A stretch of DNA of 64,000 nt from CAIKMD01 sp963803265 (GTDB lineage: Bacteria > Pseudomonadota > Alphaproteobacteria > ATCC43930 > CGMCC-115725). Made by a program: the position numbers and the translations under genes. This document shows positions 17,352 to 27,284 of this stretch, piece by piece. The DNA is taken from positions 236,514 to 300,513 of the forward strand of contig CAWDLZ010000017.1 of NCBI GenBank assembly GCA_963803265.1, in the 5' to 3' direction. The notes under the pieces are model-generated. The model was not told the DNA's origin, made no database searches, and saw only the letters and a list, made by a program, of their open reading frames with translations. Each line of letters starts with the position of its first letter. Within the stretch, counting starts at the first letter, position 1.

Positions 17352-19867
17352 CGCGGCGCTCCTTGCCGCGGGGCCGCCGCTCGCGCCGGCGCTCGGGAGG
17401 CTGGCGCTCCGCGCGCGCGGCGAAAGCGGCAAGCCGAACCGCGATCCGCTGATTGATCGTTCCTTCCGGATAGCGCCCGGTCACGTCGGGCTCGCCGGCC
17501 GGCACGCCGGTCAGAATCTCGATTCCCTGATCGATCGAACTCGACCGGAATCACCTCGAACCTTCCCGCGGCGCAAGCCTCGACCACGTCTTGGCGCAGC
17601 ATCAGATGCTTGACGTTCGAGGCCGGGATCAGCACGCCCTGCCTGCCGGCGAGACCGCGGCGCCGGCACACGTCGAAAAAGCCCTCGATTTTCTCGTTCA
17701 CTCCGCCGATCGCCTGAACGAGGCCGTGCTGATCGACCGATCCGGTAACGGCAAAACTTTGGCGAAGGGGCACCTCGGAAAGCGCCGAGAGCAGCGCGTA
17801 GAGCTCGGCCGACGAGGCGCTGTCGCCTTCGATCCCGCCATAGGATTGCTCGAAAACGAGGCTCGCGGTGAGCGACAGCGGCCCGGCCTTGCCGAACCTG
17901 CCGCCCAGGAAGCCGCTCAGGATCAGCACGCCCTTGGAATGGAGCGGGCCGCCCAAAGCCACTTCGCGCTCGATATCGATGACCTCGCCATGGCCGAGCC
18001 GGACGCGCGCGCTGATGCGGCTCGGATTGCCGAAGGCAAACCCGCCGAGCTCCATCACCGCCAAGCCGTTGACCTGGCCCACCCGCTCGCCCGAGGTCTC
18101 GATGCGAATGGTGTTGCGGCCGATCTCTTCCTGCAGGCGCCGATAGATCCGGTCGCCCCGGCGCTTCTGCGCGTCGATCGCCGCCTGCAATTCGGCGGCG
18201 CCGATAATTGCCTTGTTGGCGGCGCCCGCGAGATAATCCGCCTCCTGCAAGAGATCGACGAGGCTGCGCATTTGGGCGGAAAGCTTCTCGGAATCGCCGC
18301 TCAGGCGCGAAACGTCCTCGATCGCGCGCGCGACGCCGCCGCGATCGAGCGACCGCAGCTTTTCGCGCCGAACCGTGGCGGCGATGACCCGCGCATAGAG
18401 CGCGGACGTCTCCGCCGAGCGGTCGACCGTGTCGTTGAAATCGGCGGCGACCTTGAATAATTCCTTGAAATCGGGATCGAGCTCGGCCAACAAGTAATAG
18501 TACATCGGCGAGCCGACGAGCACGACCTTCACATCCAGCGGGATCGGCTCGGGCTCGAGCGACACGGTGCTCTGCAGACTGAGGAGCTGCTCCAGCGAAA
18601 CCACGCGAATGTCGCCGGACCGCAGCGCTCCCTTCAGCGAGTCCCAACTGAAGCTGTTGGCCAAGAGCCGCTCGATGTCGAGCACGAGATAGCCGCCATT
18701 GGCGCGATGCAGCGCCCCCGGCACGATCAAGGTGAAATCCGTCGTCAACGCGCCGAAGCGCGCGGCGTGCTCGATCCGGCCGACCAGCGTCTGGTGCGTC
18801 GGATGATCCTCGAAGACGACGGGAGCGCCCGGCTTGCCGCCGTTGCCGACGATGACGTTGACCTGGTAGCGGCGAAAGGTCGGAATCTCCTGCATCAGCT
18901 GCGCCATCGGCGGTACGACCGCGCCTTCGGCCGCGGCCCGGCTCGGCGCCAGGAAATCGTCGGCGTTCTCGAGGATGTCGTGCTCGACTGCGTCGAAATA
19001 AGCGGTCACCTCGGGCAGGTCGGCATAGGATTTCCGGAGCTCGTCGAAGGGGCGGACCACCGTCTGCTGCGTGAAGTCCCGATTGAGCTTGCGCACGGCC
19101 TCGCGATGGTCGCGCTCCCAATCCGGAATCTGGCGCACGATGGCCTCGAGCTCTTTTTGCAGCGCTTCCATGTTCTCGGTGATTTTTTTCCGATCGGCTT
19201 CGGCGAGCCTGCGGAACACGTCGGGATTGATCACCTCGCCATTGTGGGTGGGCGCCAAGGCCAGCCCCATCGGCGTGCGGATCAGCGTGATGCTTTTCTG
19301 CTCGGCGCGGCGCTGCAATCCGCCGAAGGCGTCGTCGGTCCGCTTCTTGAATTCTTGATCGAGCACGTCGCGGCGGGCGCGGTAATCGTCGCGCTCGAAG
19401 GCCGCGGGCAAGGCGACCTGCAAATCCGTCACCAGCCGCTCCATCGCCTGCCGGAGCGGCCGTGCGCGCCCGGCCGGCAGCATCAGGCGACGGGGCTTAT
19501 GCGGATCGGCGAAGTTGTTGACGTAGCACCAATCGGACGGCGTCGGCTCGGTCGCGGCTTTGCGCCGCAGCAGCTCTTGCACCAGCGTGTGCCTGCCGGT
19601 CCCGCTCGGTCCTAGGACGAAAAGGTTGAAGCCCTTGCGCCGGATCCCGATCGAAAATTCCACCGCTTCGATGGCGCGGTCCTGCCCGACCAGCCCTGGC
19701 GGGTCGGCCAGCTCGGCGACGCTCTCGAAGCTCAGGCCCGATAGATCGCAAGGCCGGAACAGCGAGGCCGCCGGCAAGGGCACGCCGGACCGCCAATCGG
19801 CTGCCGCCGGCAGACCGCTCGCGGCTCCGGCGGTTTCGAGACCGATCGACGGCGATTCCTCAGCCAA
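17344..19867 (-). CDS. Lon-family ATP-dependent protease (LonB/YcbZ-like), C-terminal frameshift
   Basis: About 840 residues. The N-terminal ATPase region has a variant P-loop LGPSGTGRHTLVQELL near residue 85, in which the usual Lys-Ser/Thr is Arg-His. A long helical insert follows, then Walker B/arginine-finger regions (GGYLVLDIERLLANSFSWD, KVVLVGSPMYYYLL). The C-terminal Lon protease domain has the catalytic Ser in EGDSASSAELYALLSAL and Lys in GGVNEKIEGFFDVC. At 17535-17545 an extra T (GAGTTCG for GAGTCG) shifts the frame. Correcting it gives SIDQGIEILTGVPAGEP and a basic tail ending at 17344, overlapping the Usp start. The shift lies after the catalytic residues. Its role is soluble, chaperone-independent protein quality control. 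Confidence 0.87.
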
Positions 19868-19926
19868 ATTTGCCTCCCACTGGTGTCTTCGGCGAGCCCA
19901 CTCTATCGGAATGTTGATTCCCCGGT

Positions 19927-19940
19927 TTGAGACAAGTCAA
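19927..19940 (-). promoter_or_regulatory. FNR/FixK-type site TTGAGACAAGTCAA
   Basis: Both TTGA and TCAA half-sites are intact with a 6-base gap (FixK-like). It is 59 bases upstream of the Lon-family gene start and just past the end of the RMD1 gene. Confidence 0.7.
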
Positions 19941-19959
19941 TAGCGCGCAGCGGCCGGCG

Positions 19960-20784
19960 TCATTTCATGAGCGAGTAGATGGCGATTACGATCTCGGCAA
20001 GGATGAGCAGGAGCACGCACCATTCGAGCCGCGTGCTGCTTCGCTCTTGCACGAGACCCAGCAGCATTTCGCTGCTGCGCAGGATGACGTCCTGTTTGTG
20101 ATCCAGGGCGCGGGCACGGTCGCGCAATTCGTATTCCTCCGCGAGACGGGCATAGAGCCGCTCGAGTTCGGGGTGGTCCCACAGCAGATCCGGCTTTTCC
20201 CCGGTCTCGACGCGACCGACCATTTTGTGCTGGACGAGCAGCGCATTGCCGATTTGGCGCAGCAGCGGTCCGACGCCGATCCCAAGCCGGCCGCGCCGGC
20301 GCAACATCTCGGCTAAAGGCTCGACGCGGTCGAAGCCGATGGCGACGCGGCCTTCGTAATGGCCGAGAATCAAACTCTTCGCGAGAACATTGGCGATGAG
20401 CTGCAGTCTTTCCAAGGTCAGCTCTTTGACCAGGATCGTCCCATTGATGTCGATCTGGTCCTCGGCCTCAGCCCCAACATCGATGCGCGCCTCTTCGCTT
20501 TCCGGCGGTTCGAAGGGGTCGATCACCATAGGCGAGAGCCGTTCGATGAGCGCCTTTTCGCCTTCCGTCGACACGTTCATCAGGACGATCACGCCATAGC
20601 GGAACAGGACGGCGACCCCGCCCTCGCGCACGCTGATCGTGAGCGGCGCGCGCGCGAACGGCTCCTGCGCGTCGAAGCGACGGGTATCGATCCGCTCGCC
20701 CAGTAGCAACGCGCGAGCGCCGACAGAGCGCCGCGGTCCGAGGCATGCCGCCAAGGGGGCAACTCGTGCCGGCGCTTCAAGCAT
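19960..20784 (-). CDS. RMD1/YagE family protein (DUF155)
   Basis: A 274-residue protein with the DUF155 layout: an N-terminal globular part (FRYGVIVLMNVSTEGEKALI), the conserved ILVKELTLERLQLIANVLAKS, a helical coiled region (LWDHPELERLYARLAEEYEL) and a single C-terminal membrane span (LEWCVLLLILAEIVIAIY) near the end. The ATG at 20784 overlaps the carbamate kinase stop by 8 bases, so it is the last gene of the four-gene operon. Eukaryotic relatives (RMND1) serve mitochondrial translation. The bacterial role is not established. Confidence 0.8.
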   Translation of the reverse strand: MLEAPARVAPLAACLGPRRSVGARALLLGERIDTRRFDAQEPFARAPLTISVREGGVAVLFRYGVIVLMNVSTEGEKALIERLSPMVIDPFEPPESEEARIDVGAEAEDQIDINGTILVKELTLERLQLIANVLAKSLILGHYEGRVAIGFDRVEPLAEMLRRRGRLGIGVGPLLRQIGNALLVQHKMVGRVETGEKPDLLWDHPELERLYARLAEEYELRDRARALDHKQDVILRSSEMLLGLVQERSSTRLEWCVLLLILAEIVIAIYSLMK

Positions 20785-21706
20785 GATACCGCATCGCGCC
20801 CGCGTCATGGCGGACGATGGTTCCCGCGTCGCCCCTTAGGATCGCGGATGCATCCGCGATGGCGCCGATGCCGGCGAACCCGCCGGTCCGCTCGACGAAC
20901 CGGCACGCGGCCTCGACCTTGGGTCCCATCGAGCCTGGCGCGAAATGGAAACTCCGCAATTGGCTCGGGCTGGCTCGCGCGATGAGACGAGCGGCCGGGT
21001 CGCCCCACCGCGTCGAGACCGCGGCAACATCGGTAAGCAGAAGCAAGGCATCGGCCGCGAGCTGCTCGGCGAGAAGCACGGCGGACAAGTCCTTGTCGAT
21101 CACCGCCTCGACGCCGCCGATCGAGCCGTCGGGCCGCGCCACGACGGGAATGCCCCCGCCGCCGCTGCAGATGACTAGCGCGCCGGCCTCCACGAGAAGA
21201 CGAATGGCGCCGATCTCGCGGATGCGGCGCGGCTCGGGCGACGGCACCGCGCGGCGGAACGCGCTGCCGTCGCGCATCATCCGCCACGACTTTTCCGCGG
21301 CCAAGCGCCGCGCCTCGAGCTCGGAGTAGAGCGGCCCGATCGGCTTCGACGGCGCAGCGAAGGCCGCGTCCTCGGCATCGACCTCGACCTCTGTCAGCAG
21401 CGTCGCGATCTCGCGGCCGGGCAGCTCGGCCTCGAGTTCGCGCTCGATCAGATAACCGATCGCGCCTTCGCTTTCGGCGACCAGGACGTCGAGCGGATCG
21501 CAAGCGCCCGGGTCCGCCGCCGCCGCCAGCGCCAGCATGCCGACTTGGGGGCCATTGCCATGCGTCACGACAACCTCGTGCTCGCGCGCGACGGCGGCGA
21601 CCGCGCGCGCCGCCTCATGCAGGTGACGCTGGCGAAGCTTCGGATCCGGCTTCTCGCCGCGACGCTGCAGCGCGTTGCCGCCCAGGGCCAGGACCACGCG
21701 CGTCAT
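20777..21706 (-). CDS. arcC: Carbamate kinase
   Basis: A 309-residue amino-acid-kinase fold enzyme (carbamoyl phosphate + ADP to carbamate + ATP, reversible). Family motifs are ALGGNAL at the N-terminus, THGNGPQVG at about 50, the central CSGGGGIPVV, VIDKDLSAVLLAEQLAAD and the terminal PGSMGPKVEAACRFVE. Its start overlaps the preceding gene as ATGA. No arginine deiminase or ornithine carbamoyltransferase lies next to it. The neighbours are ornithine decarboxylase and a cDPG-synthetase-like gene, so its carbamoyl phosphate source lies elsewhere. Confidence 0.92.
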   Translation of the reverse strand: MTRVVLALGGNALQRRGEKPDPKLRQRHLHEAARAVAAVAREHEVVVTHGNGPQVGMLALAAAADPGACDPLDVLVAESEGAIGYLIERELEAELPGREIATLLTEVEVDAEDAAFAAPSKPIGPLYSELEARRLAAEKSWRMMRDGSAFRRAVPSPEPRRIREIGAIRLLVEAGALVICSGGGGIPVVARPDGSIGGVEAVIDKDLSAVLLAEQLAADALLLLTDVAAVSTRWGDPAARLIARASPSQLRSFHFAPGSMGPKVEAACRFVERTGGFAGIGAIADASAILRGDAGTIVRHDAGAMRYHA

Positions 21707-23073
21707 CGCTGCTCCAGGAATTCGTCGATCACCGCAGCGAGCGTCGGCGTGCCGGCCTCGGCGAATCGATAGCGCGCACGCACGACCGGCTTGTCGATCC
21801 GGATCAAGTGGCCGAGATCGATGGGCGTGGCGGAAACCACGATGTCGGCGGCGGCGGCATTGATCGTCGCCGCCAGCGCGTCAAGCTCGGCAGCGCTGTA
21901 CCCGACCGCCGGAAGGACGCATCCGATATGCGGATAGCGGCGATAAACTTCGGCGATCATCGGCGCGGCCGAGTGCCTAGGATCGACGATTTCGCGGGCG
22001 AACGCCGCTGTCGCGGCGACATAGCCGGCGCCGAAAGCCATCCCGCCATGCGTGATCGTCGGGCCATCCTCGACGACCAAGACGCGCTTGCCGGCGATAG
22101 CGGCCGGATCGTCGAGCGTCACCGGCGAGGCCGCCCGCAGAACCCTGGCGCGCGGATTGACCCGGCGGAGATTGTCGATGGCGCGTTGGACATCCGCCGC
22201 CGAGGCGGCATCGACCTTGTTGACGATGGCGACATCGGCCATGCGCGCGACGGTTTCGCCGGGGTGGTGGGTTGCGATCTGATCGGGACGCAGCGCATCG
22301 ATGACGACGATGTGAAGATCGGGCTTCACGAAGGGAAAATCGTTGTTGCCGCCATCCCAGATGACGGTATCGGCCTCGGTCTCGGCGGCGGCGAGAATGG
22401 CGGCGTAATCGACGCCGGCGAAGACGAGATTTCCGGCGGCGATGTGGGGCTCGTATTCCTCGCGCTCTTCCGCCGTGCAATGGGCGCTGTCGAGATCCGC
22501 CATGGTGGCGAAGCGCTGAACCCTCTCGCGCGCCAGGTCGCCGTAAGGCATCGGGTGGCGCAGCACGGCCGTCCGCCGGCCCTGTTCGCGCAAGCGGCGC
22601 GACAAGAACCGCGCGATCTGCGACTTGCCGCAACCGGTACGAACCGCCGTCACCGCGATCACCGGCAGGGACGAGCGCAGCATCGTCCGCTCGGGCCCGA
22701 GCAGCGCGAAATCCGCGCCCGTGGCGAGCGCCCGCGAGGCGAGGTGCATTACCTGTGCGTGCGGCACGTCGCTATAGGCGAAAACCACCTCGTCAACGCG
22801 ATGCGCGCGGCACAGCGCCTCGAGCTCCGCTTCGTCGGCGATCGGAATGCCTTGCGGGTAGCGCGGCCCCGCCAGAACGGTGGGATAGCGGCGCCCAGCG
22901 AGGCCCGGGATCTGCGCCGCGGTGAAGGCCACCACGACCGAGGAAGGATCCTCGCGATAGACCATGTTGAAGTTGTGAAAATCCCTCCCGGCCGCGCCGA
23001 GGATGAGGACACGCCTCGGTTCGCCGGCGGGCTTTCCGCTAGATGCAATAGGTGCGGATGGGCGCGAAACCAT
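21703..23073 (-). CDS. Cyclic 2,3-diphosphoglycerate synthetase-like P-loop protein
   Basis: About 456 residues. The start is uncertain; ATG 23073 with GGTGGA upstream is the nearest in-frame start, and it overlaps the decarboxylase 3' end. The N-terminal Rossmann-like part begins RRVLILGAAGRDFHNFN. A GTPase-like part follows with the P-loop TAVRTGCGKSQIARFL at about residue 150, IWDGGNNDFPF, IVNKVDAASAADVQ (NKxD) and GPTITHGGMAFGAGY. In methanogens the family makes cyclic 2,3-diphosphoglycerate; in bacteria its reaction is unproven. It sits between ornithine decarboxylase and carbamate kinase, overlapping both. The frame stays open to 23535, but that part is antisense-like reading through the decarboxylase. 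Confidence 0.75.
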   Translation of the reverse strand: MVSRPSAPIASSGKPAGEPRRVLILGAAGRDFHNFNMVYREDPSSVVVAFTAAQIPGLAGRRYPTVLAGPRYPQGIPIADEAELEALCRAHRVDEVVFAYSDVPHAQVMHLASRALATGADFALLGPERTMLRSSLPVIAVTAVRTGCGKSQIARFLSRRLREQGRRTAVLRHPMPYGDLARERVQRFATMADLDSAHCTAEEREEYEPHIAAGNLVFAGVDYAAILAAAETEADTVIWDGGNNDFPFVKPDLHIVVIDALRPDQIATHHPGETVARMADVAIVNKVDAASAADVQRAIDNLRRVNPRARVLRAASPVTLDDPAAIAGKRVLVVEDGPTITHGGMAFGAGYVAATAAFAREIVDPRHSAAPMIAEVYRRYPHIGCVLPAVGYSAAELDALAATINAAAADIVVSATPIDLGHLIRIDKPVVRARYRFAEAGTPTLAAVIDEFLEQR

Positions 23074-24202
23074 TGAATTCCACCGAGGCGTAGCTTGCGG
23101 TATAGGCGCCGGCCGAGAGAAAATCGACCGTGTCGCCGATCGCGAGATCGAGCGGCAGCCCGTAGTTGGCTCGATCGTAAATGATATCGGTGCTGTCGCA
23201 AGTCGGGCCGGCGAGGATGACGGGGCCGGCGGGAGCGGCGTCTTTCGCGGTGCGCAAGCGGTAATGGATGCGCTCGCCCAAGGTTTCCGGGAGACCATTA
23301 TAGCGTCCGGCGTCGAGATAGACCCAATGCCGCTTCGCGTCGTGGGATTTCCGGCTAACCAGCAGCACCTGCGCGCGCAGCATGCCGGCGTCTCCGACCA
23401 TGTAGCGGCCGGGCTCGATGATGATGCGCGGGCGCGCGCTTCCGAAGCTTTCCTGCAACCCCGTCTCGATCGCCTCGGCATAGGCGGCGAGCGCCGGTAC
23501 CTCGGCGCGATAATGCGCGGGCAGGCCGCCGCCAAGGTTGAGGAGCTCGAGCGTCAGCCCCCGTTTCGCGCAATGATGGAAGACGCCGGCGGCCATCTCG
23601 ATCGCGGGACGCCACGTGCCGGGCTCGTCCTGCTGCGATCCGACGTGAAACGACACGCCGGCCGGGCGCAATCCGCGCTCGCGGGCAAGCAGGAGAAGAT
23701 TCGTCGCCATCTCGGGATGGCAGCCGAATTTCCGCGTCAGCGGCCACTCCGCCCCGTGCTCCGAAACGGCCAAGCGGCAGAACACCTTGGAACCCGGCGC
23801 GGCGCGAGCGATCTTCTCGAGTTCGCCTTCGCTGTCGAGAGCGAAGAGGCCGACGCCGAGGCGGTGGGCCTTCGCGATGTCGGTTTCGCGCTTGATCGTG
23901 TTGCCGAACGAGAACACCGAAGTCGAGATGCCGAGCGAGAGGCAGCGGTCGATCTCGCCCTCGCTGGCGAGATCGAATCCGACCCCGAGCGCGGCCAGCG
24001 CGGCGATCACTTCCGGCGCGGGATTGGCCTTTACCGCGTAGAGAATGTCGGCGAAGGGCAGGGCCGCCGCGAGCGCCTGGTGCTGCGCGCGGACCACGTC
24101 GAGATCGACGACGACACAGGGCGTCGGCGGCTTGGCCGAAGCGAGCCAGCGATCGATCCTCGATGTCACGCTGCGAAATTCGACCTCGGCCACGTCGCCC
24201 AT
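23039..24202 (-). CDS. Ornithine decarboxylase (group IV, alanine racemase fold)
   Basis: A 387-residue PLP enzyme that makes putrescine from ornithine. The PLP lysine is in ILYAVKANP, the phosphate-binding and substrate motifs are VSFHVGSQQ and LLNLGGGLPAHY, EPGRYMVG follows, and the cross-subunit active-site loop is GPTCDSTD. The CDS-TD pattern favours ornithine over diaminopimelate or arginine as substrate; lysine cannot be excluded. The ATG at 24202 with CAGGGG upstream is chosen because a longer frame from a TTG at 24289 would run through the FNR-type site. It is the first gene of a four-gene overlapping operon. Confidence 0.88.
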   Translation of the reverse strand: MGDVAEVEFRSVTSRIDRWLASAKPPTPCVVVDLDVVRAQHQALAAALPFADILYAVKANPAPEVIAALAALGVGFDLASEGEIDRCLSLGISTSVFSFGNTIKRETDIAKAHRLGVGLFALDSEGELEKIARAAPGSKVFCRLAVSEHGAEWPLTRKFGCHPEMATNLLLLARERGLRPAGVSFHVGSQQDEPGTWRPAIEMAAGVFHHCAKRGLTLELLNLGGGLPAHYRAEVPALAAYAEAIETGLQESFGSARPRIIIEPGRYMVGDAGMLRAQVLLVSRKSHDAKRHWVYLDAGRYNGLPETLGERIHYRLRTAKDAAPAGPVILAGPTCDSTDIIYDRANYGLPLDLAIGDTVDFLSAGAYTASYASVEFNGFAPIRTYCI

Positions 24203-24275
24203 TGCCCCTGCAGCTTGATGCGTTCTCGCCTCGAGACCCGGTAGCGTAATAATACCGGCATCGCCTTGCGGTGCC

Positions 24276-24289
24276 TTGATCTCGATCAA
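24276..24289. promoter_or_regulatory. FNR/FixK-type site TTGATCTCGATCAA
   Basis: A near-perfect FNR consensus (TTGAT-N4-ATCAA) between divergent genes, 73 bases from the decarboxylase start and 86 bases from polX. Confidence 0.8.
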
Positions 24290-24375
24290 TCGGCCGCGCG
24301 CCGGATTGGGCTAGGAATTTTCGCGCAAGGCTTGCGGCCGCGAGCCTTGCGCGGCATTTCACGGAAAGCCCCGCC

Positions 24376-26116
24376 ATGCCAGTGCACAATGCCGATATCG
24401 CGAATGCCTTCGAGGAGCTCGCCGACCTTCTCGCGCTTGAAGAGGCCAATCCGTTCCGCGTGCGGGCTTATCGGAACGCGGCCCGGACCTTGCGCGGCTT
24501 GGGCAGCGAGGTCACGGCGATGCTTCAGCGCAAGGACGACCTCAGCGCGTTGCCGGGCATCGGCAAGGATCTCGCCGAGAAAATCCGCGACATGGCCCAA
24601 ACCGGGCACCTCGCCTTGCTCGACGAGCTGCACCGCAGCTTGCCGGCGGTCGCCACCGAGCTATTGAAGCTGCCCGGCCTCGGACCGAAGCGGGCGAAAG
24701 CGCTCTATCACGACCTCAGTATCCATTCTCTCGAGCAGCTGCATCGCGCCCTCCTCGACGGCCGCGTCCGCGAGGCGCCGGGCTTCGGGCCGGTCATCGA
24801 AGCCCAATTGCTGCGCGCGCTCGAAGCGAAGCCGACAGGCCCCGAGCGCATGAAGCTCGCCACGGCCGAGGGCTATGTCACGCCGCTCGTGGCCTATCTG
24901 CGGCGAGCGCCGGGAATCGACAAGGTCACGGTTGCCGGCAGCTATCGCCGCTGCCAGGAAACCATCGGCGACATCGACATCCTCGCGACCGCAGCGAAGC
25001 ACCAGCCGGTGATCGACTGGTTCACCCGCTATGACGAGGTCGACAAGATCGTCGAAGCCGGAACGACGCGCGCGACCATCGCGCTCCATGCCGGCTTGAA
25101 CGTCGATCTGCGCGTCGTCGATGCCGCGTGCTACGGCGCGGCGCTCCAGTATTTCACCGGCAGCAAGACTCATGTCGTCGCGGTTCGCGCGATGGGCCGC
25201 AAGAAGGGGATCAAGATCAACGAGTACGGCGTCTTCCGCGGCGAGAAGCGCATCGCCGGCGCGACCGAGGAAGAAGTCTTTCGCTCGGTCGGGCTGCCCT
25301 ATATCGAGCCGGAGCTGCGCGAGAACCGCGGCGAATTGGAGGCCGCGGCGGCGGGCAAGCTCCCGAAGCTGGTCGAGCTTGCCGATCTCAAGGGCGACCT
25401 CCACAGCCACACCACGGCGACGGACGGCCACAACAGCTTGCGCGAGATGGCGGAAGCCGCCAAGCAGGAGGGACTCGCCTATCTCGCCATTACCGAGCAT
25501 TCGCGGCATTTGACCGTCGCGCGCGGGCTCGACGCCGCGCGCCTCGGCCGGCAAATCGACGAGATCGATCGCCTCAACGAAGAAGGCCTCGGTGTCACGC
25601 TCCTGAAGGGGATCGAGGTCGACATTCTCGAAAACGGCACGCTCGATCTGCCCAATTCCACCCTCGCCCGGCTCGACCTCGTCGTCGGCGCGATCCATAG
25701 CCGCTTCAATCTTTCGCGCGAGAAGCAGACCGAGCGGATTCTGCGGGCGCTCGATCAGCCGAATTTCTCGGTGCCTCGCCCACCCCACGGGGAGGCTTCT
25801 CGGCGAGAGGGAGCCTTACGACATCGACGTGCCGCGAATCCTCCAAGCGATAAAGCAACGCGGCTGCTTCATCGAGCTTAACGCGCATCCCGAGCGACTC
25901 GATCTGACCGACGTCCACTGCCGTCTTGCCAAGGAAGCCGGCGTCGCGGTCAGCATCGCCACCGACGCGCACCGAACCCAGGAGCTGGGATATCTCCGCT
26001 TCGGCGTCGGTCAGGCGCGGCGCGGTTGGCTCGAAAAGAAAGACGTCCTCAATTCGCGGACGCTCAAGGAATTGCGCCCGTTGCTGGCCCGCACCATGGC
26101 TCGAGAGCGGCCTTGA
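24376..26116 (+). CDS. polX: DNA polymerase/3'-5' exonuclease PolX, frameshifted
   Basis: PolX acts in base-excision and gap repair. Domains in order are N-terminal HhH/8-kDa-like (LSALPGIGKDLAEKIRDMA, LLKLPGLGPKRAKALYHDL), the Pol-beta palm with GSYRRCQETIGDIDIL (catalytic Asp-x-Asp), and a C-terminal PHP nuclease with DLHSHTTATDGHNSL, AITEHSRHLT and IHSRFNL. After ALDQPNFSV the frame shifts at 25774-25775. The downstream frame reads LAHPTGRLLGEREPYDIDVP and continues to FIELNAHPERLDL and IATDAH, ending at 26116. Removing one C from GTGCCTCGCC gives a normal protein of about 579 residues. The shift falls in the PHP domain and would remove the last metal ligands if real. Confidence 0.88.
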
Positions 26117-26126
26117 CCTAGATCAA
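26113..26126 (+). promoter_or_regulatory. FNR/FixK-type site TTGACCTAGATCAA
   Basis: This overlaps the polX stop codon, 61 bases before the small ORF at 26188 and upstream of the Usp-Fpg-acyl ligase run. The half-sites and core are identical to the site at 10580. Confidence 0.75.
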
Positions 26127-26187
26127 GGCCGCCTCGACGCGGGCCGGGTAGGATTTTGCAATTCGCAGGCTTCGCCAAGGTGTCGCC

Positions 26188-26373
26188 ATGATGAGCAAAT
26201 TTTCCTACACCGATCTGACCGCCGACCTGCCGGAGCGCGCCCGTGCGCCGCGGCGCCGACGCCCTCGGGCGAGGGCGGCGGCTCGGCCCGACTCGGCCAT
26301 GCGCAATGCTGGCGAGGCGCTCCTGGCCAGCGCAGCCTTGGCGCTCGCGATTGCCGCGCTGCTGGCGCGTTGA
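26188..26373 (+). CDS. Small basic protein with one C-terminal membrane span
   Basis: A 61-residue frame with a polar start (MMSKFSYTDLTADLPE), a strongly basic Arg/Ala-rich middle and a hydrophobic end (EALLASAALALAIAALL). AAGGTG lies 6 bases before the ATG, and the frame sits between the FNR-type site and the universal stress gene, where a gene would be expected. It is not recognised. Codon composition in such a GC-rich stretch is weak evidence, so confidence is moderate. Confidence 0.45.
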   Translation: MMSKFSYTDLTADLPERARAPRRRRPRARAAARPDSAMRNAGEALLASAALALAIAALLAR

Positions 26374-26398
26374 AGCGCGAATCTTGCCGAGCCGAATT

Positions 26399-27250
26399 AT
26401 GCCATTCAAGGACATCCTGGTTCATCTCGACGGCTCGGAAGAGAGCCGCCACCGCCTCGACTTTGCGCTCGCCTTGGCCAAGGACCATGGCGCCCACCTC
26501 AACGCTCTTTATGTGTTCGATCTGGTGACGCCCCTCGAGGCGTCGGCGCGCGCCTATGGAACCCCCGTCGAGGGTCTCGAAACCTACGCCAAGATGCGCA
26601 AAGCCGAGCTCGACCGGACGAACGAGCTCGAAGCGCAATTTCGCGCCCGGCTGCGGCGCGAAGGGATCGCGGGCGAATGGCGTTTCGTCGAAAGCCTACC
26701 CGCGCCGACTGTCGCGCTCCACGCGCGCTATGCGGACCTGACCATTGTTGGCCAGGTCGATCCCGAGAATCCGCCTTCCGTCAACGCCGCGCGCGTTCCC
26801 GAGGAGGTTCTTCTCGTCTCGGGACGTCCGGTTCTCGTCATTCCTTATGTCGCTCGATACAAGTCCCTGGGCGAGAACGTGCTGGTTGCCTGGAAGCCGA
26901 CGCGCGAGGCCGCGCGGACCCTGGGCGACTCGCTTCCCTTGCTCGAAGCCGCCCGAAAGGTGAAAGTTCTCACGGTCAACCCCGAAGGCGGCGACAATCC
27001 CGAGCCCGGCATTCCCGCGGCCGACATCGCGCTGCACTTGGCGCGTCACGGCGTTCGCGTCGAAGCCGCGACGATGGTGGCGGAGGATATCACGGTCGGC
27101 GACGTGTTGCTGAACGAGGTTGCCGATTCCGGCGCCGATCTTCTCGTCATGGGCGGCTACGGGCATTCGCGCGCGCGGGAGCTGATTCTTGGCGGCGTCA
27201 CCCGTCAAATCCTCCGGCAGATGACCGTCCCGGTATTCATGGCTCATTGA
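26399..27250 (+). CDS. Universal stress protein, tandem UspA domains
   Basis: 283 residues with two Usp domains. The first begins MPFKDILVHLDGSEESRHRL; the second (from about 155) begins NVLVAWKPTREAARTL and ends with the ATP-binding-type loop LLVMGGYGHSRARELILGG followed by VPVFMAH. The start at 26399 is taken because the family begins directly with the first beta strand; the frame upstream to 26243 overlaps the small ORF. It is probably induced from the FNR-type site at 26113. Many low-oxygen regulons contain such tandem Usp proteins. Confidence 0.9.
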   Translation: MPFKDILVHLDGSEESRHRLDFALALAKDHGAHLNALYVFDLVTPLEASARAYGTPVEGLETYAKMRKAELDRTNELEAQFRARLRREGIAGEWRFVESLPAPTVALHARYADLTIVGQVDPENPPSVNAARVPEEVLLVSGRPVLVIPYVARYKSLGENVLVAWKPTREAARTLGDSLPLLEAARKVKVLTVNPEGGDNPEPGIPAADIALHLARHGVRVEAATMVAEDITVGDVLLNEVADSGADLLVMGGYGHSRARELILGGVTRQILRQMTVPVFMAH

Positions 27251-27284
27251 CCGGCGTCGGCGTTAAGAGAAGCGAGCTCGGTCG

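Noticed and set aside
15795..17432. A 545-residue Usp-BON fusion
   Set aside because: The continuous frame exists only because the Usp gene is frameshifted; the BON gene has its own start, ribosome binding site and FNR-type promoter.
21703..23535. A 610-residue version of the cDPG-synthetase-like protein
   Set aside because: The first 150 residues are an out-of-frame reading of the ornithine decarboxylase gene; the recognisable domain begins near 23040.
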